Shown: positions 11,695 to 21,758 of the stretch, one piece after another
Layout of the letters: every line of letters begins with the position of its first letter
Numbering within the stretch: the first letter of the stretch is position 1
Source: Phaeotremella fagi
Taxonomy: Eukaryota > Basidiomycota > Tremellomycetes > Tremellales > Phaeotremellaceae
Assembly (NCBI GenBank): GCA_001599715.1
Contig: BCHU01000005.1
Location: 248,001 to 312,000, forward strand
Direction of reading: 5' to 3'
Length of the DNA stretch: 64,000 bases
Program-made: the position numbers and the translations under genes
The notes under the pieces: generated by a model
The model's database searches: none
What the model saw: only the letters and a program-made list of their open reading frames with translations
What the model was told of the DNA's origin: nothing

Positions 11695-12234
11695 ATGTCC
11701 ACCTCGACTGATAAAACAACTTCCAGTACCCTTGATGAAAGATTAAAACAACACACAGAAGATGTCTCTGCTATTCGCTCAGAAATAGAGGGGATACTTA
11801 GAAGATGCGCCAAACAACACAACGAGTATACCCTCAACAAACCAAAGGCTTGGAATTCTGCGACCACTTTAAGCGCCAAATTCCTCACATGGCAATCCAA
11901 ACAGACATCTTTCTTTTACCAAAATCCCCTTCTACCTAGACAATACGACCATCTCAAGCTAGGTATTAAGAAATCACAAGAAAAAGAGAAAACTTGGCGA
12001 GAAGAATTTGGCCCCCTCAAAGCTAACGAACACGCACTCGAGGACGAATTTGACGCTTATGTCATCAGATCGTCGGACGTGATTTCCAGGTTTTCAGACT
12101 TCTGCATGGAGTGGAAAGAAATTCTTGAGGATAATGAGAAGTCTCTCCAATCAAAGCACTGGAATGAAAGGATGGAAAAATTCACTCAAAGGTTGAAAGG
12201 TTCGTTGGAGGGACCTAAAGATACGGATGGGTAG
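11695..12234 (+). CDS. Family 2 copy 2: lineage-specific 179-residue protein, unknown function
   Basis: Intronless ORF starting MSTSTDKTTSSTL. It is a tandem paralogue of the gene at 10487. The two proteins align along most of their length (LKQHTEDVSAIRSEI, WQSKQTSFF, LKLGIKKSQEKEK, then the end block LEDNEKSLQSKHW). At the DNA level 41 consecutive bases (12122-12162) are identical to 10920-10960, while the first two thirds have diverged strongly. The protein is hydrophilic, charged and predicted helical, with no signal peptide. The function is unknown. Conservation of frame and of the spaced motifs argues that both copies are real genes rather than chance ORFs. Confidence 0.75.
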   Translation: MSTSTDKTTSSTLDERLKQHTEDVSAIRSEIEGILRRCAKQHNEYTLNKPKAWNSATTLSAKFLTWQSKQTSFFYQNPLLPRQYDHLKLGIKKSQEKEKTWREEFGPLKANEHALEDEFDAYVIRSSDVISRFSDFCMEWKEILEDNEKSLQSKHWNERMEKFTQRLKGSLEGPKDTDG

Positions 12235-12815
12235 TGGTTGAAGGTGATGGAGGCACAAGTTAATTGGGTCATACAATACATGTGTTTCTCTTGATTCTCT
12301 TTGGGTCAGTAGTTAGTTATGTTAGTTATTCAGCTACTTAGGGTGTTACTTTGTTAGTTCGTTAGTTGATGAATTTTAGTTTTTGAGTGGTTTATGAGAG
12401 GTTGTGTTGAAAGAACAGAAAATGATTATACAGTGTATCATCAAGATAGTATCAAGTGCAGTGGAATTAAGGCTAGTGAGCTCTCACACTGTCAGAGAGA
12501 CAACCTCTAAGTTCGCCCCATTCCCACCTTCGATGTTCAAAACTTGCTGGAGCTGTCGGTACAAGTACCTGCACAGTACAAGTACTCGTTCATGCTATCT
12601 GTTTGCCACTAATCGGAGTGAGTATAAGAATGACGTGTATTAATTGATAAGACCATTACAATAAGTTACACCTACTCTATTCCTTTTCTTTCGTCTTAAC
12701 CTCTTCTACTCTTCTCCTCTTTTTCTTTCACCTGCAAGAGATCTTAAACGCCCCGCATATCTCACATCTAACAATCTCAACAACATCTCCCCTAACCCCT
12801 TCATCTTGGTGTCTG
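12235..12815. other. Intergenic region before eIF2A
   Basis: 581 bp. The left part has a TTAGTTA-rich stretch (12300-12385). The right part (12660-12815) is a pyrimidine-rich leader typical of a strongly expressed fungal gene. The ORF at 12404 starts at a TTG and is not supported. Confidence 0.4.
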
Positions 12816-15306
12816 ATGTCAGCTCAATACGCTTGTTAGTATCTCTAATATCCAATCGAAACCATAGCTGACTTCCTCAAACTTCTTCAGTCAGAGCACA
12901 AAAGACTTCAGGTCTAGCTCAAAGTCCATCTTGGGATTTGAGCTCAAAAATAGCTACGTAAGTCATCTATACCGTACAATACCCTCCTCTCATCGTTAAC
13001 AATCCTCACAGTGACACCCCAACCGTCAAGACCTACATTTATTCACCTAACGGTGAATTTTTCGCTTACGCCGTAGCTTCTTGGTATGCACACCCATTCA
13101 GTCTGTCACAGAACTAACTGTCGATTCAAATAGTGTCTACCTTACCACCTCTTCATCATCATCTTCAGATGTACCTATAACAATAGCTCAAGCCAACGTC
13201 ACAGCTCTGGCCTTTTCACCGTTATCCACGACATTGTTCACGTTCGAGAGACCTGTAAAATCAGATACGGACGTTTACAAGAATGTCAAGGCTTGGGATG
13301 TGAAAACTGGATCTGAAGTTGGGAGTTGGTATCAAAAAGCTTCAGAAGGATGGTAAGTAAAATATTCAACCCGTTTTTCCCTCCATAATTTGTCTAATTC
13401 CTCTGCAGGGAACCAATACTCACCGCCGACGAATCTCATTTAATCCGACCAACAGCGTCTGACATATTAATCTTTTCCCCGCCATCATCGCCTAAACCAA
13501 GTATTCGACTAAAAATCGACGGTACCATCAAAGGGTTATATCTCTCTTCCCCGTCATCTCTACCGATAGGTTCAACATCTGCTACACCCGTGAAAGCTCA
13601 TTCAGAACCTGCTTTAGCGGTTTGGGTAGGAGAAAAGAAAGGTGCACCAGCTACCGTAGCTTTGTATCCGTTTTCAGCTCTTTTAGGTGGAAAGAAGACC
13701 GAAACCAACGGTGTTAACGGTGATGACAAGGTTGAGAATAGGGAAATGCCGATCACCAACGCTAGAAAGGCTTTCTACAAGGCTGACAAATTGTCGGTGA
13801 AATGGAATAACGCGGGAACAATGGTGGGTTTTACCTCAAGAGAGATGTTAGAACAGGATGGCTAATTACAGTAGGCTCTATTTTTGGCTCATACCGATGT
13901 TGACAACACTGGGAAAAGTTATTATGGAGAAACCAACTTGTATCTTGTTGGCTTGGACGGTTCATTTGATGGTTTGGTAGAACTTGGTGAGTGATATAAT
14001 GATTGACCGCTTAAATGTGCGGACAGCAAACTGACATGATTATCAGATAAAGAAGGGCCAATCTACGATTTCAACTGGTCTCCCACTTCACGAGAATTCA
14101 CAGTGTGCTACGGCTGTAAGTACAATTCACATACGTCGTCTCAGTTTTGCTAACAGAATTATTAGACATGCCCGCACGTACGCAAGTTTTCGATTCTAAA
14201 GCCAAAGCCGTTCACTCTTTCGGTTCCCAACATCGTAATTTCGTCCTTTACCAACCTCAAGGTAGATTACTGCTCAGTGCAGGTTATGGAAATTTAGCTG
14301 GTGGAGTTGATATCTGGGACGTTAGTACGAGAAAGAAGGTTGCTGAATTCAAGTGAGTACTTTACACCACGATGTAGATTCCGGATGGTCTTGCTAACCC
14401 AGTAATCAGAGCTTCGAACGCGTCTCACTGTGAATGGTCCCCTTGCGGTAGATACATCATGACAGCAACTCTCTCACCACGATTACGTGTGGATAATGGA
14501 GTTAAAATCTGGTGGTGTGGTGGTCAACTATTACATATCCACCCACAGGAGGAATTGCTACAAGCCAATTTCAGGCCCAAACTCATGAGCGAAATCGAAC
14601 CTTTCCCACCTGTACTACCTAATCCTCCCGCTGTCAATGAGAGTGTTAAGTTGTACCTTCCAAAAGGTGAAGGATCGAATGGTGGTAAGTCATACCAACT
14701 TTTGTGTGGATTGAACTGATTCGCGATAGCCGAATCCAAACCAGCAGGAGCCTATCGACCACCAGGAGCTCGTGGAGCTCTCGCTCCCGACATCTACAAA
14801 CGCTCAGATGACGATCCATCACCTTCAGCATCAGGTGCAACAACCCCAACACCAATGTTCAAAGGTGGTAAACCAACAAACAGATATATCCCAGGAGCAC
14901 CACCACCTGGAGCAGCCCCAGTTGTCGAAGCACCTAAAAAGAAGAAAACTAGAAGTAAAAACAATTCAGCCAAGGAGAAGGAAAGATTGGAAGCTGAAGC
15001 TAACGGAGGTGCAGATGTTGCAGCTTCAATAGAGAAACTCGAGAAATTAGAGGTTGTCGCTCCAGTTGAAGAAGATGCGGGTGATGAAGCTGTTGCGAAG
15101 AAGATTAGAAATTTGACGAAAAAGGTGGGTAGCAAAATAGATGGCTATTATCACTCGTACTGACACTTCGATTACAGTTAAAAGCGATCGAAGATCTAAA
15201 AGCAAGATTCGCAGCTGGAGAAACCTTGGAGAAAACTCAGTTGAAGAAGATTGAAGCTGAAGCGTCTGTCAAAGCAGAAATTGAAGGTTTAGGTGGAAGT
15301 GCATGA
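12816..15306 (+). CDS. EIF2A: Eukaryotic translation initiation factor 2A
   Basis: Begins MSAQYA (ATG 12816), joined over a short intron to FRAQKTSGLAQSPSWDLSS. Then come TVKTYIYSPNGEFFAYA and a beta-propeller with WD-like blades (VKAWDVKTGSEVGSW, IYDFNWSPTSREFTVCYG, HRNFVLYQPQGRLLLSAGYG, GGVDIWDVSTRKKVAEFK, HCEWSPCGRYIMTATLSPRL, VKIWWCGG). The 'F-x-W-S-P' and 'NP-G-x-L/GNL-x-G' patterns are those of the eIF2A propeller. The C-terminus has the PAGAYRPPGAR motif of the family, then a lysine-rich tail and a coiled coil (KLKAIEDLKARFAAGETLEK). It ends at 15304-15306. eIF2A delivers Met-tRNA in some non-canonical initiation events. It is cytosolic and its length (about 670 residues) is usual. About nine introns. 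Confidence 0.9.
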
Positions 15307-15580
15307 GTGAAGAATCGATCCTTATCGTTTGTTATTTAGCATTTTGGAAACGAGACATCATAATCATTTTCAATTTTCATTCTCATTCTCGTATCCATTC
15401 ATTGATAGTCTTATCTTCAAGATCAATCGTTGATCATGCATTGCATTTATGTTCCTTCCATTTGTTTCACCTTGAATAAGTAGATAGGTGAGGTGAGAAA
15501 AAAATCGAATAGGTGCATTAAATCCCATCTATGATAAACCAGAACAACATCCAACACCCACTGTGACGCCCCCGTTGAAC

Positions 15581-16220
15581 CTACTTCTTGGGTTTCGCAG
15601 CCGGTGCAACACCACCATTAGCAGCTAAAGCATCAGCAGCAGCTTTCTTAGCCTAAACGAAAGTCAGACATGTTCAAAAAAGAGATATTATATATGACTT
15701 ACGGCGATTCTAATAAGGAGAGGGGATTGATTAGGGTCACAAAATCTGGACAGATACTGGGGACGAACTTACTTATCGGCTAATGCTTTGGCATCTCTGT
15801 TGGGTCTGAATCAGCTTCACATTTTTGATTTAGGGAAAGCGGACTCACGCTTCACGTCTAGCTTGTGGGTTACCTTCTTTCTTGTTAGCTCCCTTTTCAC
15901 TGCAAAGGAATGATCAGTTGGAACTCTGTTTCCTGGATTTTCTCTCAAGGTTATTCCAATGAAACTCCATCAAACCATCAAAGAAGTCATTCTACACCCC
16001 GACTCTACTGGAGATAACACAAGGGAAAGAGCGAAGAACGAGCGTGATGGGACGTGAATGGTACTCACGCTTTGGCCAAATTTTTAGCTCTTGCTGTATC
16101 TCTTTGATTACCACCTAAAGAAAAGCAGAGATCAGCCATATACATTTCCAATGATGTCTCATCAAATGAACCAAAGCATGATTTTCCTGGATATGAAGAA
16201 AAAAGACACTTACGAGCCAT
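15581..16220 (-). CDS. SERF (4F5) family small basic protein, with a 7-nt internal exon
   Basis: Minus-strand gene of six short exons. MAR (start at 16220) joins GNQRDTARAKNLAKA, then EKGANKKEGNPQARREA, PNRDAKALADK, IA and AKKAAADALAANGG, ending APAAKPKK with the stop at 15581-15583. The MARGNQR-x-x-AR-x-KN beginning is the signature of the SERF family. These are tiny disordered, positively charged proteins that bind RNA and accelerate amyloid assembly. One internal exon is only 7 nt (15703-15709), bounded by a GTAAGT donor and a TTAG acceptor; including it keeps the frame, supplying the end of a Lys codon plus Ile-Ala. About 75 residues. The gene is mostly intron. Confidence 0.85.
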
Positions 16221-16720
16221 TGTTAGGTATTTTAGACAAATAGACGATTGTTATTGTTTGTTTTCCTCTGATCCTAATCCTTAGAATACCCTTCTTATTT
16301 CTTATCTGTTATCGATTTGGAGTGGTCACGCCTTTCTTTGATCTCCGTTTGGCCCACTGAGCTGTGAATTACCCCTTCACTTGAGTGGATTTGTTAAGAT
16401 GATTGTGATTGTTGAAAAGGATAAACAAATATCTCAACGGTTACAGTCGTTTTTTCAATTTGGATTTCTCAAAGAGCATGTGGCGATTTAGCGTGGCAAT
16501 TCCAGTAGTGAAATGTGAATAAACCGATTCCACCTTTCGTGATATATCTCCTTTGATAGGATACTGATGACGGAACAAGTCACCCCTTCATTCTCAGCTA
16601 ATTTCGGAAGTCCCCATGAAAGGATTACCTTCCGAACAAGAACATGAATCATCCGAAAAGACATCTTTTTCCAAGAAAACCCTCTTCTTCTCTTTCCTTA
16701 TCATTTGCAACCGAAATATA
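16221..16720. promoter_or_regulatory. Divergent region between SERF and family 1 member A
   Basis: 500 bp holding both promoters. It contains CACCCCTTCATTC near 16580 and TACCCCTTCAC near 16371. These resemble the ATCCCTTCAT element seen upstream of other family 1 genes (17853, 19383, and its complement at 34295 and 35363). Confidence 0.35.
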
Positions 16721-17232
16721 ATGGCTAAACCAGCAAGATTCACTGAAACAGATGAGTGGACGTGTGAGAAGTGGACACCTAGAGGGTGAGTATCTTACCT
16801 AAGGGATACTGTTGAAGGGTTTAAGCTAACCACTTACATATCATGTTAGTCCCGGGATGAACATCCTCACCTTCCACACCCAAGCCCCTTCAAACCTTGC
16901 TAGACACTTATCGTATAGGCACAGATTACAGAACTTTTATATCTATAAACGAAAAAAACACATGCTGTAGATACAACAATCTACATACTCACTGGGAAAG
17001 TGAGCCGGAGTGGTTCAACGATTATACTGAATTAGAAGATCGAATCTCGGGATGGATCAAGAGCGAAAAAGTGTTTGAGAATTGTCGGCATGATTTTGGT
17101 GATGTGCTCTCTAAACACGTTTTGGAGATGAGTCAGATTCATACTGATGCTTGTAAAGATCTTTTCACGAAGGCTGCGATTGAACAGTATGAGGAGTCTA
17201 GAATGAAGATTACGGATGGCGTTCATGGGTGA
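16721..17232 (+). CDS. Family 1 member A: unknown protein, join uncertain and possibly frameshifted
   Basis: Exon 1 starts MAKPARFTETDEWTCEKW (ATG 16721) and ends in a GTGAGT donor in phase 2, like all members of this family. The main coding block runs in one frame to the stop at 17230-17232. It shows the family pattern: YRTFISINEK in the middle, then a LEDRISGWIK segment, IHTDACKDLFTK and a short charged tail. The obvious acceptor (GTTAG at about 16850) puts exon 2 in the wrong frame, and a TGA follows almost at once in the needed frame. An acceptor at GATTACAG (about 16932) would restore the frame but lose about 25 family-like residues. The gene may therefore be freshly damaged or use an unusual splice. 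No known domain. Confidence 0.5.
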
Positions 17233-18054
17233 GACAGTTGTTTTGGGGGTGCTTGTACTTTCCATTATACATAGTGTATGGTATTGTTGTTTGATGAGAT
17301 GAAGTTATGTACAGTATGCTGGGAAATTCATGAAATTTGCCTGACGCCTTTATAAACAAACTCATATGGCAGAATGCCCTTCCGCCACTGTGGAAACTCG
17401 TTCAGAATTTTACCTTCCGTGGCATACAGACTAGGTCTCCCAAGGAGGAATCGTTCTCTTATATAACAAATAATGACAAATTCAAAGAAACATTCGCCGT
17501 TATACTCCACAAAGAAATGAAGATTATGGCTTCTACAAGCAAGCTGTGCCTTCCCTACATGAAAACCGAACCCCATTCTGATCAAGTGAACTTCCAAATT
17601 GAGGTCATGTTTTCCCTCACATTCAACCTTTTGAAAACCCGAGGGAACTTTTGATGAAGAGCTCATGGAACTCTCTAGAATCTCAACGAAGTGGGTATAT
17701 CTAGGATTTATTCGGTTTTCTGAATCATCCTTTCAGTATCAGACCAATCTCGCACAAGAAAGGACTTGTAAGTGTTTCTAGGGTTTATTCGGTTTTCTGA
17801 ACCCTCCTTTTAGTATCAGAGAAATACCACAGAAGAAAGGTTTTGTGTCATCCCTTCATTTCTCAGAGAAATATCATGGAAGGCTATGACATCCTTGTGT
17901 ATAAATCGAGTCGAATTGGGGGATCATTTCTCATATCTCTTTCTTTCTTTTCCCCACTTTCTAATTTAACTTGAAAATCGTTTCCCTCATCCACTATTTT
18001 ACTTTTGATACAACCACCACGAACACAAATCAAACACAACACAACACAGAAGTC
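17233..18054. promoter_or_regulatory. Promoter region of family 1 member B with a tandem duplicated module
   Basis: 822 bp. The ORF at 17337-17654 begins at a TTG codon and is not supported. Two direct repeats of about 70 bp (about 17698-17767 and 17778-17848) each contain TTTATTCGGTTTTCTGAA, then a T-rich stretch with AGTATCAGA, then AGAAAGG. Below them ATCCCTTCAT (17853) and GTGTATAAATC (about 17898, TATA-like, about 155 bp before the ATG) complete what looks like an organised promoter. Confidence 0.55.
17698..17848 (+). repeat. Two direct repeats in the family 1 member B promoter
   Basis: The two copies start TCTAGGATTTATTCGG and TCTAGGGTTTATTCGG and stay alignable for about 70 bp, ending in AGAAAGG. 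A related single copy (TAGGGTTTAATCGGTTCT ... AAAGAAAGG) lies at about 21509-21568 upstream of member D. The repeat is therefore a reusable promoter module, not a random duplication. Confidence 0.6.
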
Positions 18055-18703
18055 ATGTCTACTACTCCTACTTCTACTTCAATCCCTCGTTCCGACGAGT
18101 TAACCGTCTTGGGTACAGATACAGTTGAAAGTGGGTAGGTAGCACTTCAACCATTTGATGCGAAGAACAAATGCTCACTTTACTATCTCCAGTGCTACTA
18201 TGGGTATCGAAGCCCGTTACGGTTTCAAAGACTTAGCTGATATAGGTTTGGAGCTATCTACCCATCCAATCGACCAATCCGGATTCTCGACATTTATAGA
18301 CGTCTACAGCACAGATGAGAACAAAATGCCCGGCGTCACTTTAAAAGCTCCAGAATTGCTTTACAAACGGTTCGAAACGGGTCCCATTAATTCCACTTGT
18401 GGTTTATCTGAACAGATCACTGAGTGGGTCAAGACTTGGGAGAAGAACGAACCTCAGATTGGTGGTTTAATCATCAAAAATATATCAGCCATTGTTGATA
18501 TGCATTCGAAGGGCTGTGAGGAGCTGTTCACCAAACAGAGACTGGATAGTTATTTTCTCGATAAGGAGGAAGAAGAAGAAAGGCGAAGGAAGGAAAGAGC
18601 TCGGGAAAGCGAACATACAACATTTAATTACCGGCGCGATGCTGATGATGATGATGATGATGATGAGGAGGAGGAAGAGGAAGAGGAAGAGGAAGACGAA
18701 TAA
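18055..18703 (+). CDS. Family 1 member B: unknown protein with an acidic Asp/Glu tail
   Basis: Exon 1 is MSTTPTSTSIPRSDEL plus about ten residues. A phase-2 intron (GTAGGTAGC ... TCTCCAG) leads to exon 2, reading GATMGIEARYGFKD. Family landmarks follow: FSTFIDVYS, then LSEQITEWVKTWEK, then IVDMHSKGCEELFTK. Beyond the family core the protein carries a basic ERRRKERARE segment and a terminal run of about 25 Asp and Glu residues, encoded by GAT then GAG/GAA trinucleotide repeats (18641-18702). No signal peptide or membrane segment is seen. The function is unknown. The acidic tail is unique to this copy and the repeats make it prone to length change. Confidence 0.75.
18641..18702 (+). repeat. GAT/GAG/GAA trinucleotide repeat coding the acidic tail of member B
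   Basis: About seven GAT units are followed by mixed GAG and GAA units in frame. They encode Asp then Glu. This is the kind of tract that expands and contracts between strains. Confidence 0.8.
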
Positions 18704-19538
18704 GGCAGAAAGTGTATAACAAGGTCTTTGATATTAGTTATGAAATTGATGATGATCCACTTCGCAATCCTCTAATGAGATTATCAAGCTAGACGTTCAT
18801 GACAGCAGCCTACATTCCTGGGTCAACTTTTTGAGCATACAAAGACTTCAATGGGCAAACTCATACAGTGAAAATACTGCAAGTGAGTACATTATCATAA
18901 GCAGAAAGACCGTACTGGGTCTAAAAGCTTTTCATGACATCAAAGTAAGGTGCACAATGGTTTCTTTTGATCCATTCTTCAGCTAGAGACAATCGGCAGT
19001 CCAAGTCGAAGCACAATGAGTTGACGAGAGCATATACTAAGAAACCCATTATAAGCGGGAGAGACGTTTTGGTTTAGAAGATGGTAAGGGAGGTCACAAG
19101 GAGTGATGAGAAAGATTCGAAAGCTCTACTTCATATATATATAAGTAAGTTTAAATGTGGAGACGTACGGTAGAGTTGCAGGTAACATGAGAAAAGTCGA
19201 TTTTGAAAGGGGTGGTGGAGTTTTCGTTATGCATTGAAACCTCGTCATCAAGAAACCCCCATTAAACTCAAACAGGACGGTGATGGTATCACCCTGTAAT
19301 GAGAGGGGGAAAGAAACTCAAGGGTTTGTCAGAATTACAATTGCATTGTCTGATTTTTGATTGCACAAAGGCTCCATGAACATCCCTTCATCAGGATAAA
19401 ACAGCCATGGAAGGCCAAGTAACCATCCGAACACAGTGTATAATGGAAATGAAATTTGTGCGTTAATACTTCAATAACACCTCCATCAATAATCCTTCAA
19501 CTACCGAGATCGTCTCTATTAAGAAATACAATCAAACG
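18704..19538. promoter_or_regulatory. Promoter region of family 1 member C
   Basis: 835 bp without a supported gene. A TATATATATAAG sequence lies at about 19134. Near the right end are CATCCCTTCATCAGG (19382), CATGGAAGGCC (19408) and CAGTGTATAATGG (19435). The same order (ATCCCTTCAT, GGAAGGC, GTGTATAA) occurs before member B, so these are probably shared promoter elements. Confidence 0.45.
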
Positions 19539-20083
19539 ATGTCCACCGAAAACATCAAACCTGAAACTTTCGACCCGGTCCCTAGCTCTGATGGATGGTC
19601 TTTCCAAAAAATAGGTCCGAGAACGTGAGTAAACTTGATCTTCTTGCCTGCGGTGATACAGAGTTAACGAGCTGGCATACTACCAGTACTTGGAAGAGGA
19701 CCACTTCCTTCCATAGTCATAAAGACTTGGACCTCATGATGAAGGTCACCACAACACCCAAAGCTATCAAATCCGAATACACCACAGAAATCAGACTACG
19801 TGATAAGAAAACACAACGATGGTCAAAGGAAATCAAGCCACTCAATTGGGAAAGTGATTCAATCGAAACCTTAGGTCTATCAGCTCGTATCCAAGACTGG
19901 GCCAGAACCATATCCGAAAAACACTCTGATTTGAGTAACCACTTTGCTCAACATGCGCCCAAGATCGATGAGATTCACTCGGAGTTTTGTAAAGGCGTTT
20001 TCACAAAGGATGTAATGGAGAGATTCTGGAGTCGTGACGAGGTTAAGTATGATGTGTACGATAGATTAGGAGGAGAAGATTGA
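19539..20083 (+). CDS. Family 1 member C: unknown protein
   Basis: Exon 1 is MSTENIKPETFDPVPSS then DGWSFQKIGPRT (ATG 19539). The phase-2 GTGAGT donor pairs best with the acceptor ending AACGAG (about 19668), a 47-nt intron, and exon 2 then reads WHTTSTWKRTT. The family core is present: LMMKVTTTPK, a LSARIQDWARTI segment, IDEIHSEFCKGVFTKDV and a short charged tail ending GGED, with the stop at 20081-20083. The best-preserved block, IHSEFCKGVFTK, closely matches members A and B. No signal peptide, no membrane segment and no recognised domain. Probably a soluble cytoplasmic or nuclear protein of about 165 residues. Confidence 0.72.
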
Positions 20084-20384
20084 TGTACTACACTGTTTTA
20101 TACCAATTCTACGTCAAGGAATTCTATGAGAATGGATGATGTGTAATGTATGGGTGCACATAAGTTTACAAGTACTGTGTTTTCAGTTATTGAAGGTAGA
20201 CAATGGATCTCAAATGATTCCAACAGTGAGCCAGCAATGGCTTGTTCTCTGCCCTACGACTACGTTAGATGCATTATGGGTGAAAAGTTGTAGACAATGG
20301 CATTACCACCTGGAAATATCGTGTGACATTTCATTTGACACAGTTACACCGGATTCTACAGTAAGTACAGAAAGTGTGTGGCGA

Positions 20385-20978
20385 TCAGTGAACGCCACTT
20401 AAAGTACTATCATTCGTGGAAAACCTTCGGGACCCAGTCTCCATCCACCGTCTCCCTACACAACCTCTACAAAAGAAATCGCCATTCTCATTTTTCAAAC
20501 AGCATTCCTCGTCCCCGCCAAACCAATGTGGATCAACCAAATACCCTCGACAAACACCACTAAACCCCGGGAAGCCGTGATAACGATCGATGGAATCGCC
20601 CATTAACATCGCGGTACTTCTCGCATGTGAAACCCGTTCTTCATGAGTCATCTTCAAGAAAGTTTTATAGCCCTCCTGTACTTCTCTTAGGACAGTGCGC
20701 TTTCGACTGGATGTACATAGATTCAACATGATTTCGGGGTTTAGGGTTTCGGTAAGAGTATTTGTGTAGCAGTTGAGGTCTAGGATTTCATGGTTTGTCT
20801 TTAGGGTTACATAGGTCGTACCTATTTTGATTTTATGGGGGGAGCGACGATGACTGCGGAGGACATGATCATGGGTTGAAGCTTGACATGTCAGATATAG
20901 ATTCTGTTTGACAACGTTCTGATGATTGATGGTGAAGTTTGAAATTTGTTCATCGGTCAATGATTCTATGGTGAACAT
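20385..20978 (-). CDS. Orphan 197-residue protein with a cysteine-rich C-terminus
   Basis: A single open frame on the minus strand. The ATG at 20976-20978 (MFTIESLTDEQISNF) is chosen because the amphipathic LTDEQI start is typical of a real N-terminus. The longer frame upstream looks random. The body has a KIKIGTTYVTLKTN strand-like segment, a LNPEIMLNLCTSSRKRTVLR stretch and a LKMTHEERV motif. The last 60 residues have six cysteines, with CC, FCRGC and repeated Gly/Trp (HWFGGDEECC). It lies inside the family 1 cluster on the opposite strand and does not resemble that family. I do not recognise it. It could be a cluster-specific gene; a chance ORF is less likely given its length and lack of introns. 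Confidence 0.5.
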   Translation of the reverse strand: MFTIESLTDEQISNFTINHQNVVKQNLYLTCQASTHDHVLRSHRRSPHKIKIGTTYVTLKTNHEILDLNCYTNTLTETLNPEIMLNLCTSSRKRTVLREVQEGYKTFLKMTHEERVSHARSTAMLMGDSIDRYHGFPGFSGVCRGYLVDPHWFGGDEECCLKNENGDFFCRGCVGRRWMETGSRRFSTNDSTLSGVH

Positions 20979-21758
20979 GATAAGTGACGATCTGGGACGT
21001 ACGAGTAAGCTGATCTCTTGGTTGAAAACAGAGCAGATGGATGTAGCATTGCTAATCGCATCGCACTGTCTCACCAGAAGTCAGTTTTGTCTTCCATCTT
21101 CCAGCGCCACTTTCGGATCGAAGAGGGAGTCTTCGCTGCTGTAAATACCTTCAGCAGATAACAAGTCTAACCGACCAAACTATTTTATCAAAGAGGCAAC
21201 TGATATCAAATTCAGTGGAGTCCCAGTAAGAAGACCTTTCTGTCCAGGTCATCTGTTTCCAAATTGATCGAAAATCTCGGTTACGTAAAATGTTGATTGA
21301 GCATCAGAAAAAGTGGCATAAAAAGAAATTCATGCTTCGGTAGAGAGTTCAGGAGGTCCGGACAGCAGTTTGATGTAGCTAATGTATGACTTAACTCATA
21401 TGGATTCTATCCACAGTACATACAGATTGATTGTCTAGGTGTGTGAACAAGCAGTGTACAACCTCCAACCGCAATTGTATGATTGCACAAACAGTACAAG
21501 TACTGTAGGGTTTAATCGGTTCTAAGTCGTCTCCTTTCATGATTCTGGACATACCCCCAAAGAAAGGTTCTGGAAGATCCATTATGCTTTCTAAAGCACC
21601 AGAAAAATCTTTGGAAGGCTTCAAGATAAGTGCATAAGTTGACTCAATTTACAATAACTTTCCTTCAACCCTTCTTCCACTTTTCCCCAATTTCACTCAT
21701 TTGCCACTTCCAACAAACAACCAACTTATATATATTTCATATTCAACAAGAAGAAGAA
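20979..21758. promoter_or_regulatory. Region between the orphan ORF and family 1 member D
   Basis: 780 bp. The right half is the promoter of member D. It includes a single copy of the TAGGRTTTAWTCGGTT module (about 21509), the repeat shared with member E (21563-21683), and TATATATATTTC (about 21727) just before the leader. No gene is supported. Confidence 0.45.
21563..21683 (+). repeat. Promoter repeat of family 1 member D (near copy at 22579-22700)
   Basis: About 120 bp almost identical to the stretch before member E. It includes TTCTGGAAGATCCATTAT, TTTGGAAGGCTTCAAGATAA and GTGCATAAGTTGACTCAATT. The second half grades into the pyrimidine-rich leader. It ends about 75 bp before the ATG. Confidence 0.8.

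Noticed and set aside
17337..17654. 105-residue open frame after family 1 member A
   Set aside because: It begins at TTG, has no family 1 signature and overlaps the upstream region of member B. No splice sites support it.
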